Assembly: GCA_009739215.1 (NCBI GenBank)
Contig: VSJF01000015.1
Location: 186,001-250,000, forward strand
Source of the DNA: Floccularia luteovirens
Taxonomy: Eukaryota > Basidiomycota > Agaricomycetes > Agaricales > Squamanitaceae
Length of the DNA: 64,000 nt
Direction: 5' to 3'
Below, piece after piece: positions 1-10,916 of the stretch (its first letter is position 1; each line of letters starts with the position of its first letter). The notes under the pieces are model-generated. The model was not told the origin of the DNA. It did not search any database and saw nothing but the letters and a program-made list of their open reading frames with translations. A program made the position numbers and the translations under genes.

Positions 1-653
1 ACGTGACCATCGGAGTTGCAATTCCATGTTGTTCAAACATTCGACTTATGCAATTTTTTTTCTTCAAGTTCAACTCCCACCCTATCTCTTCATAACCACC
101 CCAATGCTAATCTAAAAAGCAATGCAACTAGACTTCAAAGAACTGTCAGGAGTGTGTCACTGTGGAATGTACTGTTATGCCCTGTTCAACTGCTGTAACT
201 GTCTTTCTGGTTCTAGAGTCTTTCTTATTACTTTGATTGTTAGTTCGATGTGTCAGTCATCTTTTTGCAAGGCTTGTATGAAGTTCACTGAACTCTACCT
301 ACCTCCAGCCATTGATGGTACAATATAGCCACATCTGAGAAGCTACAGTAATAGCAATAATCATACTGAAGGCACAAGAAAGTATGGAATGATGGTTGAT
401 ACCTGACAATTTGCAAACCCTTGCTGTTAACATTGCTGGTGTTTGCTTGTTGTCTTCATTGTTATTTGTCAATAGGATAACGGTCCTCTCAGTGAAACTA
501 TTACTGGACTGGTATATGTTACAATGCAACAGATGGGCACCTCCGTTACCAACCATGGATCGGATCTCTAGACAACTAGTCTAGGACTAAGACTCAAGAA
601 CATCAAATACGTTCTTGGAATAAACTTGCAAAGGTCTTGTGTTCTCATTATTC
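1..653. other. AT-rich stretch without a recognisable gene
   Basis: I see no ORF longer than about 85 codons and no recognisable protein motif on either strand. The base composition matches the decayed repeat DNA that follows, so it is probably an old repeat remnant. Confidence 0.5.
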
Positions 654-996
654 TGTTACTTGAATATTCAGACGTTAAGAGACTTGTTGAGAGAAGAGAA
701 GGGTTTATTGTAGAGACAAGTAAACAGTAGTACAAGAGAGTCGACACTAAGATCAAGCTGGAGAGCTTGGTCTTATGTCCTACCTATTTATACTGTTCAG
801 AGTACAATGTGACTAATACAATGGAAGATTTAGAGAACAATGAAGAAGGAAAAGAACAATGGGAGTGGAAGAACAATGGCAGTGATTCTACTATCAATAG
901 AACTGACTATTGTTCTGGAAGTTAAGTAATTGTTCTGATGCTTATTAATATATGCGGGAAAGTCCAGGGAGATAGAAAAAGTCTGGGGTCATAACA
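654..996. repeat. Diverged LTR-D-like remnant
   Basis: It starts with TGTTAC and ends in GGTCATAACA, the two ends seen in the LTR-D copies at 14586-15180 and 22805-23360. Inside it shares the 'actaagatcaagctgga' block and the 'gtccagggagata' block close to the right end. It is only about 343 bp against 556-605 bp for other copies, and I see no target duplication (left TATTC, right CTTGC). It is either an old deleted copy or a sister family. Confidence 0.5.
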
Positions 997-1554
997 CTTG
1001 CTGCATCTTCCATTGTATCCATTTTTCACTAAATCAATAATCTTCTGTCTAGTCCAAAGCATTGCAGAAACATGATGATCAATGGCAGTGTATCAACTTG
1101 AAGAAGTGAGATCATATTTTGTTGAGGTTGAGGAGATTGAAGATAAAGATAGTCCATGCAATGTAGCTGTGAGGAATGCAAGGATCCCAATTGTAGTATT
1201 ACATACATTTATCATTGTACTATTAGTATTTAGAACCTCATAATTAATGACAATATTAATATTATTTTGCAACATCTTCTATGTCTTTATTGTGTCTTTA
1301 CAAAGAAAATGATGTCTTTTAAAGAAAATGGACCTAGCTTTTCAAAGGCAATCATCTTTGATGCTTTAGGTTCTTTATATGTCTTTTTACATCTTTTTTG
1401 TCTTTAGAAAGACAAAAATGACATGTTCAAAGTCTGTGCATTTTTGCTGATGTGTGGGGTATAGTATATGCTGGTATGCTCTGGTATGGGGCATATATGA
1501 AAGTGGGTCCTAGATCAAAAGGGCTAAGTTTAAAGTATATGGATGCATCAATAT
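997..1554. other. AT-rich stretch without a recognisable gene
   Basis: There are several 'gtcttttaaagaaaatg' / 'tgtctttagaaagac' type short motifs but no coding signal, and no match to the other repeats in the window that I can see. Confidence 0.4.
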
Positions 1555-2262
1555 TGTTACCATTAGGGGTTATCTTTGTCATTGGCTTGTCTTGTCATTT
1601 GGCCATCCAGGTTAGGGAACAGTTGAAGTTTTGCAAGTAACCCACCACTTGCGGGGTTTACACAGGTTACTGTCCACTGTGGAGGACCACAGGATACAAA
1701 CCTCCTCAGAGTCTCTCTGAGGTCAGTTACAGAGAATAAACATGCAGGCCTTTCAGCATATATGGTATCACCCATGCTATTATATACAATGATCCTTGTT
1801 GCGACAGCAACAATCACATGACTGATTACATAATTGATCATGTGATGGAGCACGTGACTGATGACGTGTCTCACACTCATATGCTCTATGGCACGTGATA
1901 TCCACGAACATTCTACAAGGTTCTATAACCTTCCATATGTAGTCACATGATATGTTAGTGTACCTGCGCACGGACCATTATACAAAGCTGTACAAACAGC
2001 AATTATGTATATAAGTAGAGCTACTGGACCTTATGTCCTTTGTCGAATTACATTCGTAGTAGTCAGTACTAGTCTTAAGTCTCTAAGTCCTAAGTAAGCT
2101 CTAAGGTAAGATCAGTCCCCTCTACTGTGTTAAACAGGGTGCTGCTCAACAATCCTGCTGTTCTAGACAGAGGAGGGAGTAATCACTTAGTTGTTAATGA
2201 GGTAACAGAGTAATTGCCTATATTAGAGAGTACTCGAAACTAAGATCAAGCTAAAGCTTGTT
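1555..2262. repeat. LTR-D copy, right part missing, split by a solo LTR-A
   Basis: It begins TGTTACCATTAGGGG, matching the TGTTACCGTTAAGGG start of the LTR-D copy at 14586. Both share the 'tctctctgaggtcagttacagag' region and the 'ctagacaggggaggg' block. A solo LTR-A sits at 1797-2151. The copy stops at 2262, where palindromic element I1 begins. The rest of LTR-D, up to GGTCATAACA, is absent, so the I1 junction here is a deletion or recombination point rather than a clean insertion. Confidence 0.7.
1797..2151 (+). repeat. Solo LTR-A (355 bp), target duplication ATCCT
   Basis: It begins TGTTGCGACAGCAAC and ends GTGCTGCTCAACA, with TG...CA termini. The 5 bp ATCCT occurs at both 1792-1796 and 2152-2156, and removing the LTR plus one duplication restores the host LTR-D sequence. 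The U3 half carries a cluster of CATGTGA, CACGTGA and TGACGTG motifs, and a TATATAAG box lies near 2007. No internal region of this family is present in the window. Confidence 0.93.
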
Positions 2263-2499
2263 CATCAGCAAATCCTGGTTTTAGTCTGACTTGAGCCATA
2301 GTAAGCCATAGCACCTGTAGTGATCCATAGTAACCTATAGTGATCCATAGATTTTGGCTATTTTCCATAGTGACCCATAGTGGCTCATAGATGTCAATCA
2401 TTTCCATAGTAATCCATAGTAACCCATAGTAACTCATAGTATTCATAGTATTCCATAGTAACCCATAGTATCCATAGTATTCCATAGTAACTCATAGTA

Positions 2500-2860
2500 T
2501 TCTATAGATGCTATATAAATTTATATAATAATATATAGTAATCTATAGTATTTTGACTTAGAGTACTATTCCGCTTTTTGGATTAGATAAGCAAAATATC
2601 GGACTTGGACTTAGAAGATTTTTGGACTTAGAAAAAAAAAAATTTTTTGAAGTTCAAATTTTGACTTCAGCAAAGTCACATGACCTGTGGCTGACATGGC
2701 ATACTTCGAACTTCAACTTTTTTTTTGCTTCAAAGTCCAAAAATCTTCTAAGTCCAAGTCTGATGTTTTGCTTATCTAATCCAAAAAGCGGAATAGTACT
2801 CTAAGTCAAAATACTACAGATTACTATATATTATTATATAAATTTATATAGCATCTATAG
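2500..2860. repeat. Long central palindrome of I1
   Basis: Sequence from about 2500 to 2640 is repeated in inverted orientation from about 2720 to 2860. Examples are 'agtactattccgctttttgg' on the left against 'ccaaaaagcggaatagtact' on the right, and 'ggacttggacttagaagat' against its complement. A short loop around 2680 contains 'cacatgacctgtgg'. It could fold into a hairpin of more than 130 bp per arm. The ORF at 2622-2804 is an artefact of this palindrome. Confidence 0.9.
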
Positions 2861-3421
2861 AATACTATGGAAATAATTAATATCTATGGACTACTATGAG
2901 TTACTATAGAATACTATGAGTTACTATGGAATACTATGGATGTTATGACCTTATCTGGATATGCACTTATCTCCCTGGACTTTAGGCCATGCATATAATA
3001 TGTTCCTGCCTCATTACTTACTTTCTCATACAATGTATTGTATATGACTCGCGTTCTGGTTCTTATGACTTAGATAGTCTTCTATATGACTAGAGTACAC
3101 TTCTGTATGACTCCGCATTGACTCATAGCTTACTAAGCAAGCATGCAATAGGTTATTATTAGAAGTAGCATACTTGTACTTAAGTAGCACGAAACTACAG
3201 ACAAGCTCCAGCTTGATCTTAGTTTTGAGTACCCTCTAATATAGGCGATTACTCTGTTACTTCCATAACAATCTAAGTGACTCTCCCTTCCATGTCTAGA
3301 ATGGCAGAAGCATTGTATATAGTGGCACAGATAACATCATATAGCCTGAAACGCCTGGCTGTCCCCTCCTCTGTAACTGACCTCAGAGAGACTCCAACAG
3401 GTGATTTGTAATCTGTGTAGT

Positions 3422-3813
3422 TGTAAGGGCAACTGGGCAGTTCACGTGGTGCATGTTTCAAAGTGTCGCAACAGGCTGCAAAACAGGAAGCACATCGAAC
3501 TGGACAGGAAATCTGAAGTTATTATATTGTAAAGTATACATATTCTATCTACTCACCTGGACAGGAAATCCAAAGAGAAAAGTCTAAGGATTTCTATCCA
3601 GGGGTGTTGCTATATATGTGGATAAAAATAGAAGAGGTATCAAAGGAGAGTTACCATCTTAGATGGGTGGCAACCTTAGTAACTGTATCTAAATATATAA
3701 CTCCCTAATAGTAAGCATGTTGAAGTTGTATTGAGGGTAGTGAGAAGTGGTGTCGAGATATTGCTGAGTGGTTTCGAAGAGTTCAAAAGGTTGAACTTGG
3801 GGTTCCCCTTACA
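3422..3813 (-). repeat. Solo LTR-E (392 bp), target duplication GTAGT
   Basis: On + it reads TGTAAGGGCAACTGG...GGTTCCCCTTACA. GTAGT flanks it at 3417-3421 and 3814-3818. The minus orientation is set by GypB, whose polypurine tract abuts the same LTR at 39684. Confidence 0.93.
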
Positions 3814-3895
3814 GTAGTAGTGTAACCTACTATTGCACCAGGGAAATCTGACTGGCAACAATCAACTGTATCCTAACCAGGATACCCCCAATGAC

Positions 3896-4249
3896 TGTTG
3901 AGCAGCACCCTGTTTAACACAGTAGAGGGGACTGATCTTACCTTAGAGCTTACTTAGACTTAGAGACTTAAAACTAGTACTGACTACTACGAATATAATT
4001 CGACAAAGGACATAAGGTCCAGTAGCTCTACTTATATACATAATTGCTGTTTGTATAGCTTTGTACAATGGTCCGTGCGCAGGTACACTAACATATCATG
4101 TGACTACATATAGAAGGTTATAGAACCTTGTAGAATGTTCGTGGATATCACGTGCCATAGAGCATATGAGTGTGAGACACGTCATCAGTCACGTGCTCCA
4201 TCACATGATCAATTATGTAATCAGTCATGTGATTGTTGCTGTCGCAACA
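3896..4249 (-). repeat. Solo LTR-A (354 bp), target duplication ATGAC
   Basis: On + it begins TGTTGAGCAGCACC and ends GCTGTCGCAACA. It is nearly the exact reverse complement of the copy at 1797-2151. ATGAC is found at 3891-3895 and 4250-4254. The high similarity between the A copies suggests relatively recent activity. Confidence 0.93.
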
Positions 4250-4370
4250 ATGACGAGACAAGTAGACAATGACATATAAACCCAAAACAGTAACAATGGA
4301 TTACTACAGGTGCTATGGCTTACTATGGCTCAAGTCAGACTAAAACCAGGATTTGCTGATATTGCCCAAT

Positions 4371-5155
4371 AATAAATCAATCTGCATTGGAAGCACTTGT
4401 TGTCTATGGCTCTAAGGGTGACAAGGGTAGGTTTCTGAGGTTGGGGTGGAGAGGATGTCCTTGGTCTGCCCATATTGCATTCTGTGCACTATGGGGTGTG
4501 GATAGAGTATGGTGGACAAGGAGTGGCTGTCCTGGCTTCTGGTTTGATGTATATAGATAGTTGATCAGTAAGACCATTATTGTTGAGGCTCTCAAGTTGG
4601 AGAGTGCTGAGTTCCATGACCTTCATGATGAGTTCTTGTAATTTCTGGTGAATCTCAAAGGAGGTATGGAGTTCCCTAAATCAGGGAGCATTGGTGGGGG
4701 TGATTTTATCAAGCCAGTTGTTGATGAAGAGCCTTTTCTCTTGGTCTTGAAAGAGTCATTTGATGTCACTGAGCCTGAGATAGTTGATCTTAGGGAAGAT
4801 GCATGGACATGGTGATCTAGTGGAAGTGGTACTATCAGAGTTGGATGAGATGGGGACAATGAAGGTTTGGATATAGACATGCAGGGACAGTGGTGATGGT
4901 AATTTAATTAGAGGGAAGACTGGGGATGGTGCTGGTGCTGGAGGTGATGCTGGAGACAGTGATGGTGGTACAAATGTGGTGGGAGGTGCAAGAAGTAATA
5001 TGGGTGGCAGTATAGATGGTTCAGATAATTGAATAAATATGCTGGCTTCTTTGGTGATAGGGGTTGCTGGAGCAGATTGTGTGCAAATTGGGCTGTGAGG
5101 TACTGATTCTGGAGTAGTTGCTACTGGTGCTGAGGAAGTTTCTTTAGACTATGTT
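4371..5155 (-). pseudogene. GypA ORF3 fragment: Ser/Pro-rich region and zinc knuckle
   Basis: Reading on the minus strand after the chromodomain remnant, there is a long Ser/Thr/Pro-rich stretch. A charged segment follows (residues like FRELHTSFEIHQKLQEL near 4640), and then a zinc knuckle beginning CFQC near 4400 that is cut off at the I1 junction. The knuckle lost its conserved His (CFQCRLIYY). Frameshifts and stops break it. The same block follows pol in the + copy at 15181-17187, which shows that it belongs to the element. Confidence 0.65.
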
Positions 5156-7190
5156 ATCTCTAGGGATTGAAAGGAATGGGGAGATAGATTCCATGAACCA
5201 CTTTATAAGTGTTTAGGATATCTGAGGCATTTTTTAAATAGGATTCAGGTTCTCAGGAATTGTCTGAAGACAGGTATTCTTTCTACTTGACAAGATAACG
5301 AATTCTTCTTCTGTTATTCTGGTGTGTTACAATTTCTTCTACTTCGTATTCCTCAGTGTTATTGATGAGATCTGGGGGTGGTTTTGTGTAATTAGATCTG
5401 TGAATCTCAGTTTCTTGATATGGGGTAAGGAGTGAAGCATGGAAAATGAGTTGAGCAGCTATCTGTGCATTGCATAGTGATAGGAACTCAGCCTTACCTT
5501 GTGCTTACTTAATCTTACACTTAGGATTAGTATTACTACTACTATCCAGAAAGGACTGAATATATTCATATGTAAAGAGTGTCCTTATATACAGCTTTAC
5601 TGTATGTATATATTTGGCATAATAGGTCTGTGCACTGTTCTACATAATTACATATCTAACTCATAGAATCTTGTAGAAGGTTGTAGAACATGCTTAGTCA
5701 TATGGCATGAGACATAGGGCATAGATGGATGTAGTCATGTGACACATCATATAACTCATCACCTGACAAATTATATAATCCATCATGTGATTATGCTGTC
5801 ACAACAAAATGGGGTATATCCTCCATGAGGTAGGGAGTTTCAATCAATAGGTCAAGGGGCCTAAGACTTCTGTAATAGGAAATGGACCTTTCTGTTTAGA
5901 TGCTAGTTTCCTCTTCTGGTATCTGAGTTTCAGATTTTTTGATTCTAACCATACTAGGTCATTCTTCTTAAAGAGCATAAACTTATTCTTGACTCAACTT
6001 ATCATTATTTGATGTATGAGTTCATGTGCTGCATTTGCTTCATCTGTGCTTCTTGAATTGATTTCAATCTTTCTTCTGTTGATGGCACATTGCTTTTGTT
6101 GTATGCCATTTGGAAAGGGTTGTGAATTGTATCCCATCATTATGAAGAATGGGGATTTGTCTTGAAGTATGTGGGGTTTCTGATTGTAAGAGAATTCTAG
6201 TAATAGAAGATGGGAGTTTCACATTTTGGGGTTGTTTGTGCAGAAGATAGTTAAATATGCTTCTATTTCTTGATTTGCATGTTCTGTGCCTCCATCTGTT
6301 TGAGGGTAGTAGGTGGTACTTATGGCTAATTTGATATCTAGGAGTTTTTCAAATTCTTGAAATACTTTAGAGGCAAATTGGGGTCCTCTGTCTGATATGA
6401 TCTTGTCTGGAAGACCAAAGCATTTATGCACATAATTGATTAAGAGTTGGGCAGTCTGGATTGAGTCTATTGTCTTGTGACAGAGGATTAGAATTACCCC
6501 CTTTGTAAGCTCATGGTCTACTATGATCATGATACTATCATAGCCATCTGATTCAGGAAGATCTGTGATAAAGTCTACAGATGTTTGCATGAATAGTCTA
6601 TTGTTTTCTAGGATGCCAATTGGATTGTATGGCAGTATGGTAGGGTGTCTATTTATTTTTATCTGCTAACAGATGGCACAGCCTTTGACATAGTTCTTGG
6701 TGAATGTATGTATTCCAGGCCATCAATAGTCTTGTTTTAGGAGTTCTAGGGTGCAGAGTATTCCAGGATGTCCCATAGGGGTTGAGTCATAGTATTTCTG
6801 TAGTAGTTGCCTTCTTAAGTTTTTGTTCATTGGAATGTAGCATTTGTTCTGATAGAAAAGGAGTCTATCTTCTATTTTCCAGTCTGGTAGTATGGTTTTT
6901 GTTGTCAGGAATTTCTTTATGATGTCAATTGCTTCTTGCATTATTGGTTCTTTCTTGTGAGAGTCTAGAATTTCTTGTCTGATTTCTATGTCAATGACTT
7001 AGATAAACATTTGTTTTGGGAGCATGGTGATGTTCTCATTGTCATGATCCTTATTTGGGATATAATCCAGTCTTCTAGAGAGTGTGTCACTTTGCACTAT
7101 TTGTGAGCCAGAGGTGTGTATTAACATAATGTTGAATTCTGATAGGAATAGGCTCCATTAGGCCTGTCTTCTGTTTAGTTTCTGAGGGAC
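5156..7190 (-). pseudogene. GypA integrase and chromodomain remnant
   Basis: The longest open pieces are 6723-6941 (integrase zinc-binding domain, with RRQLLQKYYDSTPMGHPG and the spaced His/Cys pattern) and 6219-6590 (integrase core). The core has the first Asp in SVDFITDLPES, the second in DRGPQFAS and the Glu in DGGTEHANQE, so the DDE triad is still visible. A GPY/F-like domain follows near 5850. The chromodomain near 5160-5450 is heavily decayed. Several stops and frameshifts make it non-functional, and the LTR-B at 5449-5806 splits the 3' part. Confidence 0.8.
5449..5806 (-). repeat. Solo LTR-B (358 bp), target duplication AAATG
   Basis: On + it reads AGTTGAGCAGCTATC...GCTGTCACAACA. The usual leading TG has become AG. 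AAATG lies at 5444-5448 and 5807-5811. LTR-B is the LTR of GypA itself, so a GypA copy inserted into an older GypA and then collapsed to a solo LTR. The ATG near the LTR 3' end in other copies is ATA here. Confidence 0.9.
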
Positions 7191-7931
7191 TCAGAACAGA
7201 TATGGTAAGTCCAGGATATAGTCTAAGCCTAATATGCATCAGAGAATCTCCTCAACTGATCACAATGCAAAGCGCAACATTCAGTCATTCTTATGCAATT
7301 GACTACCCAACCTTCATATTGTGAAGCTCCAGACACCACAAATGCCCTGCTCAATACAAGTGATAGCTAGGACACATGCCCCCATTCTTAATTTCCACAG
7401 TGCACTATTCCAGATGCCACATAGCTTAATGAGAACCACATGGCCTGCTAATGCCATCAACCATCAACTTTAGCTCACAAGCCCCTTGATTGCCACATTT
7501 CCTAAAATTAGCTGGTAAAACCCCCATATCAGCACCATCACCTATCTGATCATCAGTCTTAATTAGGATTATCACATGGATTTGCTTTTTGGACTGAGAA
7601 AACAGTGCTCCTGCCAATATTAGCACACAGGATTATGACTACCTTGGTCACATGTGATGCAAGTGCACAGCAATACTTAGCATTGCTGTGTTTCCGCAAG
7701 GCAGACCAGATGGCCCTCCAGCATTGCTTAGCTTTTCTTTCTCTTTTGTGAGTTTCACAATTCTATAACCAGTATAGTGCATATTCCTGGTGATGCCTCT
7801 TGTGATTTTTTTTACCATTACCATTCATTAAATTTAGTACATTTCTCCAATTACTTAGTACTCTTTCCACAACACTTGTGATTATAAAAGATTGTAACTT
7901 AGATAGTGAAGAGAACAAGTTTCTACCATCA
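7191..7931. repeat. Repeat J, CpG-depleted copy
   Basis: It is the reverse complement of about 38,300-39,060. The two copies can be followed base by base through blocks such as 'gccatctggtctgcc' and 'gagctaaagttgatggttga'. Where the other copy has CG this one nearly always has TG or CA. Short ORFs on both strands do not match anything I recognise. It is joined on the left to GypA and on the right to an LTR-D. Confidence 0.8.
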
Positions 7932-8509
7932 TGTTATAACCTTATCTGGACACACACTTATCTCCCTGGACTTTAGGCCATGTGCATAATGCATTTCCAT
8001 CTTGTTTACTACTTTCTCATACATGTTTTGTATTTGACTCACACCTTGCTTCTTATGACTTAGATAGTCTTCTAAATGACTGGTATTAGCTTCTATATGA
8101 CTAGTTACTGACTCGTAGCTTACTAAGCAAGCACACATTTAGTTATTATTAGAACTAGCATACTTGTATTTAAGCAGCGCAAAACTACAGATAAGTCTCA
8201 GCTTGATCTTAGTTTCAAGTACTCTCTAATACAGGTGATTACTCTATTACCTCCATAACAACTAAGTGACTCTCCCTTCCCTGTCTACGATGGCAGGATC
8301 ATTGTATATAATGGCACAGGTGACACTGTTTAGTCTGAAATGCCTGACTAGTTTTCCATGGTAACTGATCTCCACAAGGCCCTAACAGGTGGCAGTTAAA
8401 AACCTATGTAAAGGTATCTCCCTTTACTGCACTTGGGAAATCCGACAAGCATTCAACCACTCCCTAACCTAGATGGCCAAATGATGACACAAAGCCCCAA
8501 ATGGTAACA
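7932..8509. repeat. LTR-D copy, no clear target duplication
   Basis: It begins TGTTATAACCTTATC and ends AATGGTAACA, both diagnostic LTR-D ends. The flanks CATCA (left) and AAAGA (right) differ, so a neighbouring deletion or decay is likely. The next 86 bp (8510-8595) are unassigned. Confidence 0.85.
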
Positions 8510-8595
8510 AAAGATCAAGCTGATCAATTGTTACTTCCTCAAGTTTGACAAATCTCCCACCTCCTTAACCACCATGCTCTTTTATAAGCAAAACC

Positions 8596-9628
8596 TATTG
8601 TGACAGCAACTCCACGTAATCGATTAGTAGTCATGTGATTAGTCACGTGCTTGTCAGTCATGTGTTGTAGACCTGATAAGATAAGATAAGATTATACTAG
8701 TATAAATGACTAAGATGTAATGACTATTATAACCTTATCCGGATATGCGCTATCTCCCTGGACTTTAGAATGCATGTGCAATGCGTTCCCATCTCGTTTA
8801 CTTGTTTCCCATACACGTTTTGTATTTGACTCGTGCCTTGCTTCTATTAACTCATAGTAACTAGTATATGCTTCTAAATGACTTGTAGATACTTCTGTAT
8901 GACTCTGCGTTGACTCGTAGCTTACTGAGCAAGCACACAATAGTTTATTATTAGAAGTAGCATACTTGTATTTAAGTAGCGCGAAACTATAGTCAAGCCT
9001 CAGCTTGATCTTAGTTTCGAGTACCTCCTAATACGAGCGATTACTCTGTTACCTCAGTGACAACTAAGAGACTCTCCCTCCCTTGTCTAGGATGGCAAGA
9101 TCATTGTAAATAACAGTACAGATGACACCGTATAGCCTGAAACACCTGGCTGTCCCCACCTCTGTAACTGACCTCAGAGAGACCCCAACAAGTGGTTTGT
9201 AACCTGTGTGGTAGTGTAACCTACCATCGCGCTAGGGAAATCTGACTAGCAAAACCCAACTGTTCCCTAATCTGGACATTCTCACGATGAGACTAGTAAA
9301 CGACGATGCCTAAACCCCAAACGGTAACAATGACATACACGGTCTAGAGCATTCTAGAGCTTACTGCAGATATGCATATGACTCATGTTATAGAATGTGT
9401 ATGACTCATGTCCTACCCGGAGTAGACACAAGATATTTTATGTACATGCTGGTAACTACATTAGGTATTACACAGCCATGACTATAATGTATATATACAG
9501 AGTAGTAACATCTAATATACTTTGTCCAATTATCTTGGTAGTAGTTAGTAGTAGCACCCTCTAAGCAACAGTAAGAACCCCAGGTAAGATAGTTCCCTAT
9601 CACTGTGTGTGATAGGCGCTGCTCAACA
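8596..9628 (+). repeat. Solo LTR-C (about 423 bp) split by LTR-D, duplication AAACC
   Basis: The start TATTGTGACAGCAAC corresponds to TGTTGCGACAGCAAC of the clean copy at 35397, and the end is GCGCTGCTCAACA. AAACC occurs at 8591-8595 and 9629-9633. An LTR-D with its own ATGAC duplication sits at 8725-9329. When it is removed, the sequence aligns end to end with 35397-35823. Confidence 0.9.
8725..9329. repeat. Solo LTR-D (605 bp), target duplication ATGAC
   Basis: It starts TATTATAACC (TG changed to TA) and ends ACGGTAACA. ATGAC occurs at 8720-8724 and 9330-9334. The uninterrupted LTR-C at 35397 shows the empty site. Confidence 0.93.
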
Positions 9629-9778
9629 AAACCCTCATCTCTAACTTCAGACCAACTTCTTCCTCTTACAACTCCCAAGGAACATACTCTGCATAGTCCC
9701 CATCCCCACCCCCACAATAACATCAATAGCAATCACAAAAGCCTAGTGTATTTGCTAAACTACAAACAAGACTTGCAG

Positions 9779-10915
9779 AATAAGCCACTAAGCAACAAAC
9801 AAGAGACCCTTGGGTTAGACTAGCCAAATCACCCAACACACCACAACAACCACCCCCACTTCAGATCACCAATGAACCAGAAGAAGACTATGAAAAAGAA
9901 CAAGAAGTAGAACAACAGTTTTATGAAGAAGCTTAACAATCACCCCTATGCATTATATATGAACCAGACATTGAAATGTCCAGCAATGCAAAAGAAATTA
10001 ACATTGGCAGGCCAACACCCTTCAATGGAAAGAAAGAACATGTACAACCATTCTTACAAGATGTCCAAATCTATCTTGACATGAATGACAAGATCTACAA
10101 TGATGACAGAAAGAAAATATTATTTACACTTTCATTTATGAAAGAAGGAATCACTGCAACTTATTGTGCCAACATCATTGAAACTGCCAATGGAAAATAT
10201 AGTTCATGGTCTCAATTTAAGAAAGCCTTTCTAGAAGCATTCTAAGCAGGCAATATAGCCATGCAAGTGAGAACCAACCTTGCAAATATACAGATGACTG
10301 GCAATAACATTACCAAGTATATCTCAGAATTTAAAATCTTATCCTCACAAGCAGGAATACACAAAGACATGTCACTCATAGATATATTCATAAGAGGACT
10401 AACCAACAAAATGGTTGAACATTTCTACAAACTAGACAACTTCCCAACCACTATGGAACAAACATACAAATATGCATTCCAATTCATAGACAGAATGCAA
10501 TGCATGAAAGACTTCCTACAGTCCAGAAAGAAACCATTTGCAAGACCAAGTCTATTCTCAACAAGAATGACTGGAAAAGACTCCAATGCAATGGAGATCG
10601 ACCATCTCAATACTGAAGAACCTGCTATAGACATGGAAGAATTAGAAGAAATAAACAGAATGTCATTCAAAGAATGAAATAGGCATTTTCTAAATTTGTT
10701 ATGCTTCATATGCCATTAAAAGGGACATCAATCTAGAGATTGCCCCAAAAGGAAAACCCTTAAAAGAAGAAGCATACTGCAATACAATTTCCAAAAACCT
10801 AAAACAGTTAAAGAATTATTAGCTGTGGTAAGAGCACTATTAACAGAACTACCTGATGAAGAACAAGAAGAATTCTTCAAAGAAATGGAAAAAGAGGATT
10901 TTTCACCCAATCAAT
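9779..10915 (+). pseudogene. GypA gag remnant
   Basis: Open pieces are 9976-10245 and 10261-10677, separated by a TAA where the minus-strand copy has Gln. They encode a Ty3/gypsy gag-type capsid, with 'LSFMKEG' and 'IIETANGKY' segments shared with the copy at 23577-24023. After 10680 the nucleocapsid knuckle CFICH-KGHQSRDC (C-x2-C-x4-H-x4-C) is readable at about 10,700-10,745 but carries a TAA in place of Gln. The 5' end before about 9,780 is unlike the other copy and lacks its start codon. Confidence 0.8.
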
Positions 10916-10916
10916 A

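Larger units (their letters stand above)
2941..4295. repeat. LTR-D copy inside I1, target duplication ATGGA
   Basis: It begins TGTTATGACCTTATC and ends AGTAACA, the reverse orientation to the copy at 14586. ATGGA occurs at 2936-2940 and 4296-4300. It is itself split by a solo LTR-E (3422-3813) and a solo LTR-A (3896-4249), each with its own duplication, which gives three insertion levels in one place. Without those it is about 600 bp. Confidence 0.92.
2263..4360. mobile_element. Palindromic TIR element I1, split by a nested LTR-D
   Basis: The left end reads ATCAGCAAATCCTGG and the right end is its reverse complement, CCAGGATTTGCTGAT. The match continues inward for nearly 60 bp of terminal inverted repeat. 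Between the termini lie runs of CCATAGTA-type units and a long central palindrome. No transposase ORF exists, so it is non-autonomous. An LTR-D of 1355 bp (with its own insertions) occupies 2941-4295, leaving about 740 bp of I1 itself. The left flank is LTR-D and the right flank is GypA, with no shared flank sequence, so it may mark a recombination breakpoint. A second member at 17742-19797 is flanked by TA. Confidence 0.85.
4361..7190 (-). mobile_element. GypA copy 3, 5'-truncated chromovirus remnant
   Basis: On the minus strand this holds the integrase zinc-binding region, integrase core, C-terminal domain, chromodomain remnant and the downstream zinc-knuckle ORF3. These are the same order and sequence as the + copy at about 12,840-17,190. 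The gag, protease and most of the RT part are missing. The left-hand side of the element on this strand (about 7190) is joined to repeat J, and the other end (4361) to element I1. A solo LTR-B is inserted at 5449-5806. Neither GypA LTR is present in its proper place. Confidence 0.85.

Noticed and set aside
2290..2520. Regularly spaced CCATAG repeats suggestive of a CRISPR array
   Set aside because: Units drift in length and sequence, there are no unique spacers of constant size, the region is inside an inverted repeat, and the organism is a eukaryote.
7932..8509. LTR-D as a SINE or LINE tail
   Set aside because: Multiple copies have fixed TG...CA-type ends and exact 5-bp duplications, and none has a poly-A or variable 5' truncation, which fits an LTR.
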